Assembly (NCBI GenBank): GCA_026936335.1
Contig: JAPMXV010000043.1
Coordinates: 496,001 to 560,000 of the forward strand
Direction of reading: 5' to 3'
Length of the DNA stretch: 64,000 nucleotides
Origin: Mantamonas sphyraenae
Lineage: Eukaryota; CRuMs; Mantamonadidae
Part shown: positions 53,501-62,995 of the stretch, one piece after another
Position numbering within the stretch: the stretch's first letter is position 1
Layout of the letters: each line of letters starts with the position of its first letter
The notes under the pieces: generated by a model
Told to the model about the DNA's origin: nothing
What the model saw: only the letters and a program-made list of their open reading frames with translations
Database searches by the model: none
Position numbers and translations under genes: made by a program

Positions 53501-55592
53501 GAACCTGCATGTAGGTCATCCACTCAGACAGTGGGGCTGCAAAGTTGTACAACACACCGCGCGCGTGGAATACCTCAGCATCGGCCAGGTGGTGCTTCAT
53601 CAACTTTGTGTCCAGTTCTCCGAGGACGCCCACGTACTGAGCGGGCGTCCATCCCTCATGTATCTCCGCCCCATACATGTCCTGCACCGTTTGCGCCTGC
53701 AGTAGTGTGAGGTTGTGGCCGAGCTGCTTCCGCTTGCGTGCCACGAGTGAAAGTGTCCGCAAGCGCTCGGGGTGGTCTCCCATCAGCGTAGACATGATTT
53801 CCTTCCTTTCCATCGGTGTCCACGTCGGGGCAGTCATACCTGCGTACATGCCAGTCACAACAGTGGCGTGGAAGACCCTCCTCGTGTCGTGCAGCTGCAT
53901 CGTCCGTACCCACCACTTGCCCGCCCCTCCACCTTCTTCCTCGTCCTCTCCCTCCACCAACACCATTCCGTCAGCCTCCACCGCGTCCATCTCGTTCTCG
54001 TTGCCCTCCATCATTTCTTCGGGCTCCACCGCCACCTCCTCCACCAACACCATTCCGTCAGCCTCCACCGCGTCCATCTCGTTCTCGTTGCCCTCCATCA
54101 TTTCTTCGGGCTCCACCGCCATCACCTCGCCTTTTTCACCATCTTCCTCTTCGTTTTTCTCCATCACCATCTCTTCATCCTCCTCGCCAACCGTTCCCGG
54201 TACGGCATCCCCGTCGGCCTCGCAAAGGCTCGGAAACACCCTTGGTTTCACCACGCTGACAACGAGCAGGTCTTGCTGCCACCCTTTGCTGTACATCATC
54301 GTCTCTGCTTTGGCGTTGGATGATATGACGGCCAGTGTGCCCGGCAAGCTCATCATTTGCGCCAAGCACGATTCTCGCTCATCCGCCACAGCCGTTCTCA
54401 GACGCGCCAGGCCCAATGCGGGCGCTGCTTCTCTCGCAGCAAGCACCTTCGCCTTCTTCCGGTGCTTGCTGTTCGGATCGGGAAGGGATGATGTTGTCAG
54501 GTACCCTGTGGCATCCCTTCTGAACTGCTTCTGCTCCCCAATGCTGCAGTTCCTTCCCTCAAAGCGCTCTTGTAGGGACGCCACCGTTCTCACAAAGCAG
54601 ACTGGCTGGTCCGATGCCTGCAGGATTTCTTGCAGCTGCTGTGTCAGCGCGACACCAGCGGCGTTGAGCTGCAGGGGTTTCTCTGCATCGCCACCCCTGT
54701 CGATGTGCTCGACACCAATCACGTTGCAGTCCACCACAATGCCGTCGCATTCACAGACCATGTCCTTGATGGTCTCGTTGTCATAGTCGACGTGGCTGGG
54801 AGCGTTGAACAATTCCTCCGTGCGCTGCACAGAACGGCGCTGACCCTGCTCCCCTTGTTGCTGCAACGCACGCGCCACATTGACAACTCCATCGTGCGTT
54901 GCGAGCTGCTCCTCCACCATTCTACCCAAGGTTTTAACGACCGCGTCCTTCTTCAGCCTGGACAGCGTCACCAAGGCGAAAAACGGGTGCAAATTCCGGC
55001 TGGGTCCGCCACTGCCGCTGCTGCTTGAGCTTGAGCTAGATGACGACTCTGTGTCAGACGATTCTTTCGGTTCTCCCCAGATTCTCTTGTATGCCAGGAT
55101 CACATCCTCCAGTGTCTCCTTTTTGAACCTCCCCAGAGCCTTGGAAAAGTTGTCTGCCTTTGGCACATTCGCCTGTTCACCGCCCTCTCCTCTGTCAGCC
55201 AGGGCTTTCTGGTCCTCGGTGACGAGGGAGTCCACTTTACACCGTTTCTCCTGCCATTCCTGCCATTTGAGGACGGACACCGACTCTGTCGCCTTGCGTA
55301 GTAAGGTGTCTTTGCCGCCATGCCGACTGGCGCCGACGTCCTTCAGGAGGGCCTTCAGGGCTTCGACTGTCAATCCCTTCACATCCTCCGTGCTGACATA
55401 GTGCACGCCATCGTCCTCATCGTCTTCACCGTCTTCAGGGATGCCATCCTCACAAACAAGGATATACTCAGACGTCTGTGGTTCCGGCACGTCCGCCGGC
55501 CTTGTGTACCTCAATTCAATGTGTCCGTCCACTTCTTGGGCACTTCGCAGCCGAGGTACCTGCTCGACGAGTTGCTGCAACTCGTCTTCCAT
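50562..55592 (-). CDS. Very large protein with SAP-like motif and TnpB/Fanzor-type C-terminus
   Basis: A single exon of 1676 residues from the ATG at 55592; an in-frame ATG at 55697 would add 35. A SAP-like DNA-binding motif lies at about 74-105 (LTVEALKALLKDVG ... GGKDTLLRKA). The middle is long, mostly helical, with an acidic stretch holding a 29-residue tandem duplication and, around 1260-1330, a lysine/glutamate-rich segment. The C-terminus fits the published Fanzor/TnpB signature (Asp, 125-275 residues, [TS][TS]xx, C4 zinc finger, 5-50 residues, RD): EWMTSSTCICGG from 1546, then VVTCPHC, then 28 residues, then DRDVRGAQGIL. IYLAQSKFYGG matches the strand before the zinc ribbon. A standard DPG RuvC-I motif is not found, so nuclease activity is doubtful. 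Confidence 0.6.
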   Translation of the reverse strand: MEDELQQLVEQVPRLRSAQEVDGHIELRYTRPADVPEPQTSEYILVCEDGIPEDGEDDEDDGVHYVSTEDVKGLTVEALKALLKDVGASRHGGKDTLLRKATESVSVLKWQEWQEKRCKVDSLVTEDQKALADRGEGGEQANVPKADNFSKALGRFKKETLEDVILAYKRIWGEPKESSDTESSSSSSSSSSGSGGPSRNLHPFFALVTLSRLKKDAVVKTLGRMVEEQLATHDGVVNVARALQQQGEQGQRRSVQRTEELFNAPSHVDYDNETIKDMVCECDGIVVDCNVIGVEHIDRGGDAEKPLQLNAAGVALTQQLQEILQASDQPVCFVRTVASLQERFEGRNCSIGEQKQFRRDATGYLTTSSLPDPNSKHRKKAKVLAAREAAPALGLARLRTAVADERESCLAQMMSLPGTLAVISSNAKAETMMYSKGWQQDLLVVSVVKPRVFPSLCEADGDAVPGTVGEEDEEMVMEKNEEEDGEKGEVMAVEPEEMMEGNENEMDAVEADGMVLVEEVAVEPEEMMEGNENEMDAVEADGMVLVEGEDEEEGGGAGKWWVRTMQLHDTRRVFHATVVTGMYAGMTAPTWTPMERKEIMSTLMGDHPERLRTLSLVARKRKQLGHNLTLLQAQTVQDMYGAEIHEGWTPAQYVGVLGELDTKLMKHHLADAEVFHARGVLYNFAAPLSEWMTYMQVPNEQQVKQAKAKDLAHVLIVQDDGTTRPVKAHDITPHDFVCPDNKSVFITMREAHSTQQQAKEESADVVSVSVDKREHEQDVPLAHDGEQMEVSHSVDGAGEEEVHNTVGKLLRRVAHLKTELDHHVKDPATLLRHKEIHEVERAQANSHTASQPVVGAPALLTRFADDLCSFLDKVKKVVVDGINNTIRQGTTSVVPSEADVASAAERVRPAWLIGDRRALTWNMLPAVHKWCTSELRADMTKHHVAVRFGEVLLECMRQTTEEKASEFFLQAATAVVSAHLAFTMEGTKRALQKAGVSFAGCQLGEWRRLERRGEERRSWDEWSVHVRNLFQTEYSQYAGVLQGLDERYSDRQFLKKKVMNVEASDAHLRAYVQTGRQFSSTSKAFTITGTLWQYGLFRLFDSWAESNNEEIRVCTKATATKIWEAVCSDINTHHSIFMSVMKFEESRLWRLPALTGRQRDELIGVETRSLLSLLLLWPDLVSSMQTNTIRQWSGGITVQHGQPLRLVVYRPATLDHVTSSGDLREILRPLSSLKAAIVEAENEVSGAADEKRAKMKKAEEQKKAEEQDRNGKKKRRAEEESEDNQSTQAPLQDTKRARLDESGEGDIVDMGESSEPMEAAKEPQSDDREDRATTQHAGSKSHSQWSKDRQRQLVKKLVTVCTVAHVCGLGKEVEDALGQQLGFRHLGKPKRNGRIDVRFKKKFKVRNHDEAARLIAKTAFLVNDIGRKNDTLVVFFWHKGRLRQRKLPFPSHRDLREKMHLHRLAKVEKEDEPKKHGQLRRYGRDVLERHVLRTVRSVRNVMDGFGLHNMIYLAQSKFYGGLSLSTRIHHAFARHMIWADVAEWMTSSTCICGGGIAHPHGFSLSRWDRVVTCPHCAVSRNHHNKHTLMYHMAHDAGGITPLSDRDVRGAQGILVRQLHLWLFGKEPLSFSSRNPKKKKQETAKALVLEKLKSRRKAVEGPQDHVMVVEEGGGGDE
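53954..54121. repeat. 87-bp tandem duplication inside the Fanzor-like gene
   Basis: Two nearly identical units begin at 53954 and 54041 and keep the frame, giving two consecutive copies of a 29-residue acidic segment (EPEEMMEGNENEMDAVEADG). The near-identity implies a recent event. Confidence 0.9.
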
Positions 55593-56277
55593 GTGCTTGT
55601 GTGTTTTGCTTGGATGAGGCAGAGGACGACAACACGGGGGCGCACACACACGTGGCTGACTACAAGAGGGCACGAGCAGTCTGTACACACTGAACATGGC
55701 CCATTTTGGTGTACGATCACCATTGCTGACCACCGCGTCCTGCACATACACTTTCGCCCACAGGCAATCCGAAGCATGGATTGCTATCGCCAAAACCCAT
55801 TGCTGCCCGCCCTATTCCTGCAGCAGCACTGGCATGTGTGTTTTAGCGTCCATCTTTATGGTTTCGGCCTCTTTGCGAAGCAGGTTGGACGGTGAGGCGG
55901 CATAATGAATTCAACCTCCCTCTTGACAACACTCAACCGCGACTTCCTTCGTCTGGCCACGGTCTCAGACGTCGCTTCCATAGCGTATTCACTTCGTGGC
56001 ACACCTGTGCACCATACCAACCAGCGTGGCTGATCAACCCACGTCTCTACCACCTCCTGGCAGCGTGTCGATCGTACGCGTGACGATATCACACGGAATA
56101 ACACAACGGTGCAAAGTGTCCATAGAAACACGGACATTGGCTGTTCCGTTAAATATACGACTATACCGTTGATTTTTGCATTGCGAGACGGGCCATGAGT
56201 GTGCACAGCACAGTGCAAACAACAACACCACGGCCACCAACTTTTCCAAAAACATAACCCGCAATGAGTCCGTTCAC
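55593..56277. other. Divergent gap between the Fanzor-like gene and the ABC transporter
   Basis: 685 bp without a supported gene. Bases 55593-55793 are an open in-frame extension of the Fanzor-like gene and may include part of its 5' end. Bases 56080-56180 are the most AT-rich stretch nearby (CGTTAAATATACGACTATACCG). Both promoters should lie here. No terminal repeats matching the other side of the Fanzor-like gene were seen. Confidence 0.5.
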
Positions 56278-58429
56278 ATGCCTTCCCACCCACCCACACG
56301 CACCCACCGCAGCCAACACTCACAACGCACTTCCTATCCAGGCAACGAACAAGTGACCATCGCTGTGCAAGACGTCGACGTCGAGTCCGCGCAAGTGAAG
56401 GGCAAGGAAGGAAAGGAAGGTGAAGAGCCTGAGGTTCCCACCGTCCCGCTGACTTCCATCATGGCCTATGGCAAGGACCGATACGGCCTCTTGTACCTCG
56501 GCCTTTTTGTCTCTGTCCTCAACGGCACCGTCATGCCCGTAAGTAACGCTCTTGCGAGTTCCCGAGCGGTTCCCGGTGCATGTCACAGCGGACGGAAATT
56601 TCGCAGAAAAAAACCCACCGCCACGTCATATGCTTAAGGAGGGTGTAGCACGGCATCAACAATATTGAGCGAGTCATCGAATGTGTGCAGATGCTGACGC
56701 GTGCCCGTGCTTGTTCCACACACCATCTGCACGACCGCTGCAGGCGTTTTGCATCATCCTCGGTGAGATCTTCAACGTGTTCCTTCGCCCCGCAGGCGAA
56801 ATGGAAGCGTTGATCAACCAGTACGTGCTGGGATTTGTGTTGGTGGGCGTGGCCGCCTGCTTGATGAGCTACTTGAGCAATGCCTCGCTGATTGTGTTTG
56901 GCGAACACACGGTCTCCGAGCTGCGCCGCCAGTACTTTGACGCCCTCCTGCGTCAGGAGGTGGGTTTCTACGACGAACAAGAGAGCGGCACGTTGATCTC
57001 GCGCATGAACAGCGACATCACCACCATCCAGAACGGCATCTCGGAGAAGCTGGGCACGTTTGTGACGCAGCTCGCCCAACTCGTCGTCTCCATCGGAATC
57101 GCCTTTTACTACTCGTGGGACATGACCCTGGTCCTCCTCGGCGTCTCGCCTGTGCTTGTGATCACGGGCGCCCTGCAGGCAAAGATCTTTGAGGGTACCA
57201 CGCAGGCCATTCAAGAGTCCTGGGGCCGCGCAGGCCAAGTCGTGAGCGAAGTTCTTGGCAACGTGCGCACTGTGTACGCTTTCACTGCAGAGGACCACGA
57301 GCGCACTCGCTTCCAGAGCGAGCTCGATTCGGTGTACGAACAGGCCAAGAAGCGCGCACACAGCACGGGCTTTGGCAACGGCATCAGCTTCGCCATGATC
57401 TTCTTTGTCTACGCCCTGGGCTTCTGGTACGGCGGCCTGGCCGTGCGCGAGGGATCCATCGAGCCGGGCGACATTCTGATTGTGTTTTTCGCCATCGTCA
57501 TCGGCGCCAGCGGCCTGGGCCAGTTCTCTTCGGTTATCCCGGACATCCTCAAGGCACGCGTGTCTGGCGCCGCCATTTTTGCCGTCATTGCGCGCGAGCC
57601 GCTCATCGACGTGGACAGCAAGGAGGGCGTCAAGGCAGACAACCTGGAGGGCAACGTCGTGTTTGACGATGTCCGCTTTGCCTACCCGACCCGCAAGGAC
57701 AACATTGTCATGGAGAACTTTTCGCTCGACGTGCGCGCAGGCATGACGGTGGCCCTGGTGGGTCCGTCGGGCAGCGGCAAGAGCACCACCATTTCCCTGC
57801 TGCAGCGCTTCTACGAGCCCCTCTCGGGCAGCATCAAGATCGACGGCACCGAGGTCAGCGACTACAACCTGCGCTCCTTGCGCCAGCAGATGGGTGTTGT
57901 GTCCCAGGAACCCGTCCTGTTCAGCGGTACCATCATGCAGAACATCAAGTACGGCCGCAGGGATGCAACCGACGAAGAGGTGGTGCAGGCAGCTCGCGAG
58001 GCAAACATCCACAACGACATCCAGGGCTTCAAGGAGGGCTACAACACGCCGTGTGGCGAACGTGGCGCACAGCTCAGCGGTGGCCAGAAGCAGCGCATCT
58101 GCATTGCTCGCGCCCTCCTCCGCAACCCCAAGATGATCTTGCTTGACGAGGCCACGTCGGCTCTTGACGCTGAAAGTGAGGGCGTTGTGCAGGAGGCTCT
58201 GGAGCGCCTCATGAAGGGCCGCACGACCTTTGTGATTGCCCATCGCCTCAGCACCATCCGTGACGCAGATCTCATCCTCGTCATCGACCAGGGACGCATT
58301 GTCGAGCAAGGCACCCATCAGCAGCTCATGGACTTGTCCGGTGTCTACAGCGCCCTCGTTGCTCGTCAGCTCAGCGGAGGCAACAGCAACGACGACGACG
58401 ACGGTCTGGAGGAGAAGAAGGATGTGTGA
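56278..58429 (+). CDS. ABCB-type half ABC transporter
   Basis: Exons 56278-56538 and 56744-58429 give 648 residues, one membrane domain plus one nucleotide-binding domain. The start MPSHPPTRTHRSQ is the first plausible ATG; the first span begins at YGLLYLGLFVSVLNGTVMP, just before the intron. The NBD is complete: Walker A GPSGSGKST, Q-loop VVSQEPVLF, signature LSGGQKQR, Walker B MILLDEATSALD and H-loop IAHRLST. The nearest relatives are the halves of P-glycoprotein and TAP-type exporters; it must dimerise to work. No mitochondrial or ER targeting signal is obvious. The tail is acidic (DDDDGLEEKKDV). Confidence 0.9.
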
Positions 58430-58554
58430 GCAGTGCCCCGTGGCTACACACCACACACACCCACACACAATGTACAGCGCGGGCGCGGTCGAAAACCCAA
58501 CCCTTTTCCACACATTCCCAACTCCTTGCCCCGCTGCACCGTCCAGGACTGAGC

Positions 58555-59648
58555 ATGAGCACGTCGTACGGAGCTTCGGAGTATGAAGAATTACTGAAGA
58601 AGGACCACGCGCCCACGACGCTGTTTCCGGCGTCGGGCGAGAACAAGTTTGAGGTTTCCGAGCTGCGCAAGGTAACCATACAGGCCAGCTGGAGGATCAC
58701 ACACCACAATGCGGTCCACAGACGCGTTTCGCACACTCACGCCCCCTTCCCTGCGTGCCACATGGCCTCACATGCGTCCCCACACAGATCTTTGACCGCA
58801 TCGACACAAAGGTACGTCACGGCGCAGACGGAAACACAGGCACACAGCGACGCGCACACCGCTGACACGCCCTCGACACGAGCAGAAGGACGGCGTGATT
58901 GACGCGCGCGAGATTGCCACAATGATGAAGTCGCTGAAGCACAAAGTGACCAAGGTAGGGCGTCCCACAGGAGGGTTGGGTTGCCGTTACTGCGTCTGGC
59001 GGCGCTGGCACGGCGTACAGACGGATTAGGGGCACACAAAACGTGTGCGTATGTGCGCGCGACTCTGCGCGAGCGGATACACTGACACATCATCGTACCG
59101 CAGCGCGAGGTGGAGGATATGATCTGGGAAATCGACGACGACGCAGACGGAGTGGTCGACTTTGACGAATTTAAAGCTATGTATGACCGGTGTGTGAACG
59201 ACACGTCTGGCAACGAACCCAAGGGCCTGTACAACCTGGTGGAGTTTCTATTTTTCGACCAGGACGGCAACGGCACCGTGAGCGTGGACGAGTGCATCAC
59301 CATCCTCATCAAGCAGTTTCGCTGCGACCTCACACCCATGGAGATCAAGTACCTGTTCCAACTCCACGGCTTTGATGGAGAGGCCGGCCTCACCTATGAG
59401 GAGTTTCTCAATCAGCTCAACTTTGTACGTGGCTATCCCTCCCCCACCGCCTCTCCCGCTGTCACCTCACTCACCCCCTCACCGCCCGTTTCACACAGCA
59501 CATCCCAACCTCCATCGCCGCCGAACTCACTACCGGCGGAGGAAAGAGCAGCAGCGGCAGCAGCAGCAACAGCAGTGGTCTGGACACGTCCAGTGGCAGC
59601 AGCAGCAGCAAGAAAAAGTCGAGCATCAGCAGCGGCGCACGCTATTGA
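58555..59648 (+). CDS. Calmodulin-like EF-hand protein with serine-rich tail
   Basis: Exons 58555-58671, 58788-58811 (24 nt), 58886-58954, 59104-59424 and 59499-59648 give 226 residues. EF loops: DTKKDGVIDARE (complete), DDDADGVVDFDE (complete), DQDGNGTVSVDE (complete) and a fourth degenerate one (DGEAGLTYEE). The tail is glycine/serine-rich (GGGKSSSGSSSNSSG, then SSSSKKKSSISSG). The spacing MIWEIDDDADGVVDFDEFKAMYDR is typical of calmodulin/centrin relatives. A flagellar role is possible given the neighbours but is not shown. All four introns are phase 0. It converges with the POT transporter. Confidence 0.78.
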
Positions 59649-59735
59649 GACACCCAATGCAATGAGGATCAACCATGCACCCCAACATGCACCATCACCT
59701 ATTCTTCTTGTCGTTTGTCGTTTCCATTCATTCGT

Positions 59736-61485
59736 TCATTCGGCCATTGCCAAATACTCGTCGCGCTGTCGCTTTTGGGTGGCAAACTGGCGGGCCACAA
59801 AGACAAAGGCAATGGCAAAGAGAGTCATCAGGACAGCAAAGAACACATAGTCCCAGGCCTGGGTGGGCAGGATGCGCAGATCGGCGGTGGCAGCGACAAA
59901 GAGATCGCCCATGGCCACGGTGAGTAGGAAGCAGGCCATGAGGACACTCTTCATGCTCTCAGGCGCCTGACTGTAAGCAAACTCGAGGCCGGTAATGGAG
60001 GCGAGGATCTCTGCAGCCGTAATGATAAAGTACTGCGGAATTTGCCAAAGGATGGACAGGCGGTTGCCGGCCTCGATGCTAAACTGGACCAGCGCAGCCA
60101 CGAGAAAGGCCACGGCCGCCAAGGCCATGCCCAGCACCATGCGTCGCAGCATGGTCAGAGGGAAGCCGCGACGGGCACACCACGGGTACAGCATGCGCTC
60201 AAACACAGGAATGCCCAGAATGATGAAGAGGGCGTTGATGGCCGACATCTGGTCGGGAAGAATGGTGATGGCGCCCAGTTGGCCATCCATCTGCAGGGCC
60301 TGGTACACAAAGCGCGACCCCTGCTGGTCGTACAGGGCCCAGAAGGCAGGCAGGGGCAGAAACACCTTGAGCACACGAAACACCTGCTTGGTCTCTTCGA
60401 TGATTTGGTCATCGTGTTCCAGTGAGGCTGCGTCCAGCCAGTGTGTCTTGTTGGCCACACGAGGGTTGTTGCGCTCGCGGATGGCGCTGCCGATTACGCC
60501 AAACACACGCGCCAACTGCGATCCCCGCGGAGGCACCTTGACGTAGGTGTGACGCCCTGCGTAGAACACCACAATGCTGATGGTCAGAAGCACGGCTGGT
60601 AGGGCAAACGCAGCCGCAAAGGAAAAGTAGTGCCGGATGAGCGGCGTGGCAAGGATGCTCACGAAGGAGCCCACGTTGATGCTAAAGTAGAAGATGTGGA
60701 AGAATGCAGTGATGGCCTCGTCGTCGTCGTTGCCTCCTTCGCCCACTTCGCCTCCAGTTTGGAATTGGTCGCCGCCAAATGAGCTCACGTTGGGCTTGAT
60801 GCCACCAGTGCCCATGGAAATCAACAGCAAGCCTATCACAAAGCCCCACGCTTGCGGAGGCTCTCCGGTCACGCCGGGGATGGCCGTCAGTGCCAGAATC
60901 ACTGTGCCAAAGCAGTACACAATCGACAGGTACTGTGTGCCGCACGTGATGGGAGGTCGGGTTAGCAACGCGCGTGGATGGTGGATTTGGGCAAGCGCGC
61001 ACGCCCTTTGTGCTTCCATACGTGGCTCTCAGGAGTCACTCGCCCCCCACGCCTGTGCTCACCAGAATGGTCCTATATTTGCCCAGATGCGCGTCTGCAA
61101 TATAGCCGCCGACAAGCGGCCAAAGATAGCTGATGGCGATGAACAGGTGATACGCGGTGACCGAGTTGTCCTCCGAGTAGCCCATAAAGTCGCGCAGATA
61201 CAGCACCAGAATGGCTCGCATGCCGTAGAAGGAGAAGCGTTCACACAGCTCGTTGGCTGTGATGAACCACACGCACACCGGGTAGCGCGAGAAGAAGCCG
61301 CCTTCTTTGTTGATGCTGTGGCGCTGCGGGCCCGTCGTTGACAACGGCGTTTCCTCCGTCTCGCGTCCGTCGTGCTGCCGGGGTTGGGTGGTGGAGGAGG
61401 GGAAGGAAGGGGGTTAGGGAGGGGAGAGCAGTCGCTTGAGGGCGAGGGCATGGCAGGCATAAAGGTCAGGGGGAGGACGCACCAT
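59736..61485 (-). CDS. Proton-coupled oligopeptide transporter (POT/PTR2, SLC15 family)
   Basis: Exons 61485-61483 (only the ATG), 61374-61063 and 60932-59736 give 503 residues. The signature ELCERFSFYGMRAILVLYL is the POT motif with the ExxER proton-coupling residues, and GTGGIKPNVSSFGGDQF is the second family signature. About 12 spans are predicted, with a central loop (residues about 235-260). These carriers import di- and tripeptides with protons. The splice after ATG (GTGCGTCC donor) is inferred: the main exon is open without an ATG up to its acceptor (GGCAG), and the tiny first exon is the nearest in-frame solution. The start codon lies 21 bp from that of the CHP gene. Confidence 0.85.
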
Positions 61486-61506
61486 GGAAGGCAAACGAAA
61501 GCAAAG
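61486..61506. promoter_or_regulatory. 21-bp spacer between two divergent start codons
   Basis: The POT start (61485, minus) and the CHP start (61507, plus) are separated by only 21 bp (GAAGGCAAACGAAAGCAAAG). If both models are right, each transcript must begin inside the other gene's first intron. Confidence 0.5.
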
Positions 61507-62358
61507 ATGGTAGGCTGCCTCCCGACGGCGCACAAACACCGTGCGCGTCACACTCGCTCACACCACGCCACACACATACACACAGGGTGCCGACATCTCG
61601 CAGATGGAGGAGTATGACATCGACGCGATGGTGGAGGAGACAAACTGTGGGTTGCAGCGTGGCCACGCATTTCCACGACGCCGGCGCTGTGAGCTGCAGC
61701 CCAGGCGCACGATCCACACGGACGCTCACACGCATACACACACACACACACACGCACACACGCACTACTCTCAGTCGATCGTGACGAAATCAAGAGGTTG
61801 TACAAACGCTTCTCACGCCTGGACAAGGACGAAGACGGCGCCGTGTCGACGCGCGAGCTGCTGAACATCCCAGAAGTGGCCATGAACCCGCTGTCTCACC
61901 GTGTCGTGCTCATCCTTTGCCCCGAGGTCGATTCACAGATCAGTTTCAAGCAGTTTGTCCACAAGCTGTCGCCGTACCACATCAAAGCAAGCAAGGAGGA
62001 GAAAGTGAAAGGTCAGCTCCAGGAATGGCCCTTTCTTCAATCGCCGCACGGTCACCAAATCGACCTCTGCCCAATGGCTCACATGCACACACCCACACCC
62101 ACAACCCACACAGCTGCCTTTGAGGTGTATGATATCAACGGCGACGGCGTGATCGAGCAGTGGGAGCTCAGGGAGGTCTTGAGCACCATGGTTGGACCCA
62201 ACCTCGAGGACGAGAAGCTCAACGCCATTTGTTCAAAGACCGTTGCCGAGGCAAGCACAGCTCAGAACGAAGACGGCGAGGCTGTCATCTCCTTGGATGA
62301 TTTCGCAAAGGTGCTGGAGAACACCGATTTGTCTACCGCTCTCAGCATCAAGTTTTGA
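61507..62358 (+). CDS. CHP1: Calcineurin B homologous protein (CHP-like EF-hand protein)
   Basis: Exons 61507-61509 (ATG only), 61586-61646, 61775-62011 and 62114-62358 give 181 residues starting MGADISQ, so glycine 2 can be N-myristoylated as in CHP1 and calcineurin B. FDRDEIKRLYKRFSRLDKD, IPEVAMNPLSHRV, FEVYDINGDGVIEQWEL and the end TALSIKF follow CHP1 better than calcineurin B. EF1 (DKDEDGAVSTRE) and EF3 (DINGDGVIEQWE) are complete; EF2 and EF4 are degenerate. CHPs bind plasma-membrane sodium/proton exchangers and regulate traffic. Calcineurin B itself cannot be fully excluded. The ATG-only exon is inferred from the splice signals. Confidence 0.82.
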
Positions 62359-62995
62359 GCAGGAGCCGGCCGTGGTATGTCTTGGCTTGGAGAACACAAG
62401 GCATAGAATGGTGCACGGATGTGGGTTGGATCGTTGACGACGATCTGGAGACGACACCGAGGAATCGGATTGCCGTGTTCTGAAGAATCGGACCAGAGGG
62501 ACGCTGGTGGGGTGAATGCGAATGAAGGAAACATCCAAACGTGTTGCGTTGTGTTGTGTTGGGGTCAGAAACGGTTTGTCCAGGTGAGGGAACACAGAGG
62601 AGTGGTTGGGCACAGTTTGACACCAGAACCAACTGCTCCCATCCACGATCAGCTCCACGACACACAGTACACTCCTATGCTCGCCGTTTATGCATGCACC
62701 TCGCCTCCTACCGACACAGCACCAGGTACACATTCACGCTTCCCATCCATCCATACCCACATCCGTCCGTCGCGGGTGGCTCGCTCTCTTCTGAGCCTTC
62801 CTCGCCTGCAACCATGAACATCGCCACACGCAAACCAACATTCCCCGTCACGGTCCAGGTTGTGCAACCCGTCGGCTTGTTTCGCGCCCGACTTTTGCTC
62901 CGACGCATCCAAACCAAATCAAAGAAAAAAAGCGCGCACCCCCGCCCCCTTTTTCCACGATTGCGACACACGAAACACACACACACACACACACA
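62359..62995. promoter_or_regulatory. 637-bp intergenic region upstream of ribonucleotide reductase small subunit
   Basis: No credible coding region is present. It ends in a CA run just before the start codon (62979-62994) and an A-run (62922-62931), with an E2F-type site at 62880-62888. Confidence 0.6.
62880..62888 (+). promoter_or_regulatory. E2F-type site upstream of ribonucleotide reductase small subunit
   Basis: TTTCGCGCC contains the core E2F consensus TTTCGCGC and lies 108 bp before the start codon. Confidence 0.55.

Noticed and set aside
54000-55400. A canonical DPG RuvC-I motif in the Fanzor-like protein
   Set aside because: The strand GIVVDCNVIGVEHI in the N-terminal half looked possible, but it lies far outside the distance expected from the zinc ribbon and lacks the PG.
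50298-56277. Terminal inverted repeats bounding the Fanzor-like gene as a transposon
   Set aside because: I compared the flanks and saw no matching inverted ends or target-site duplication; the element may have lost them or may never have had them.
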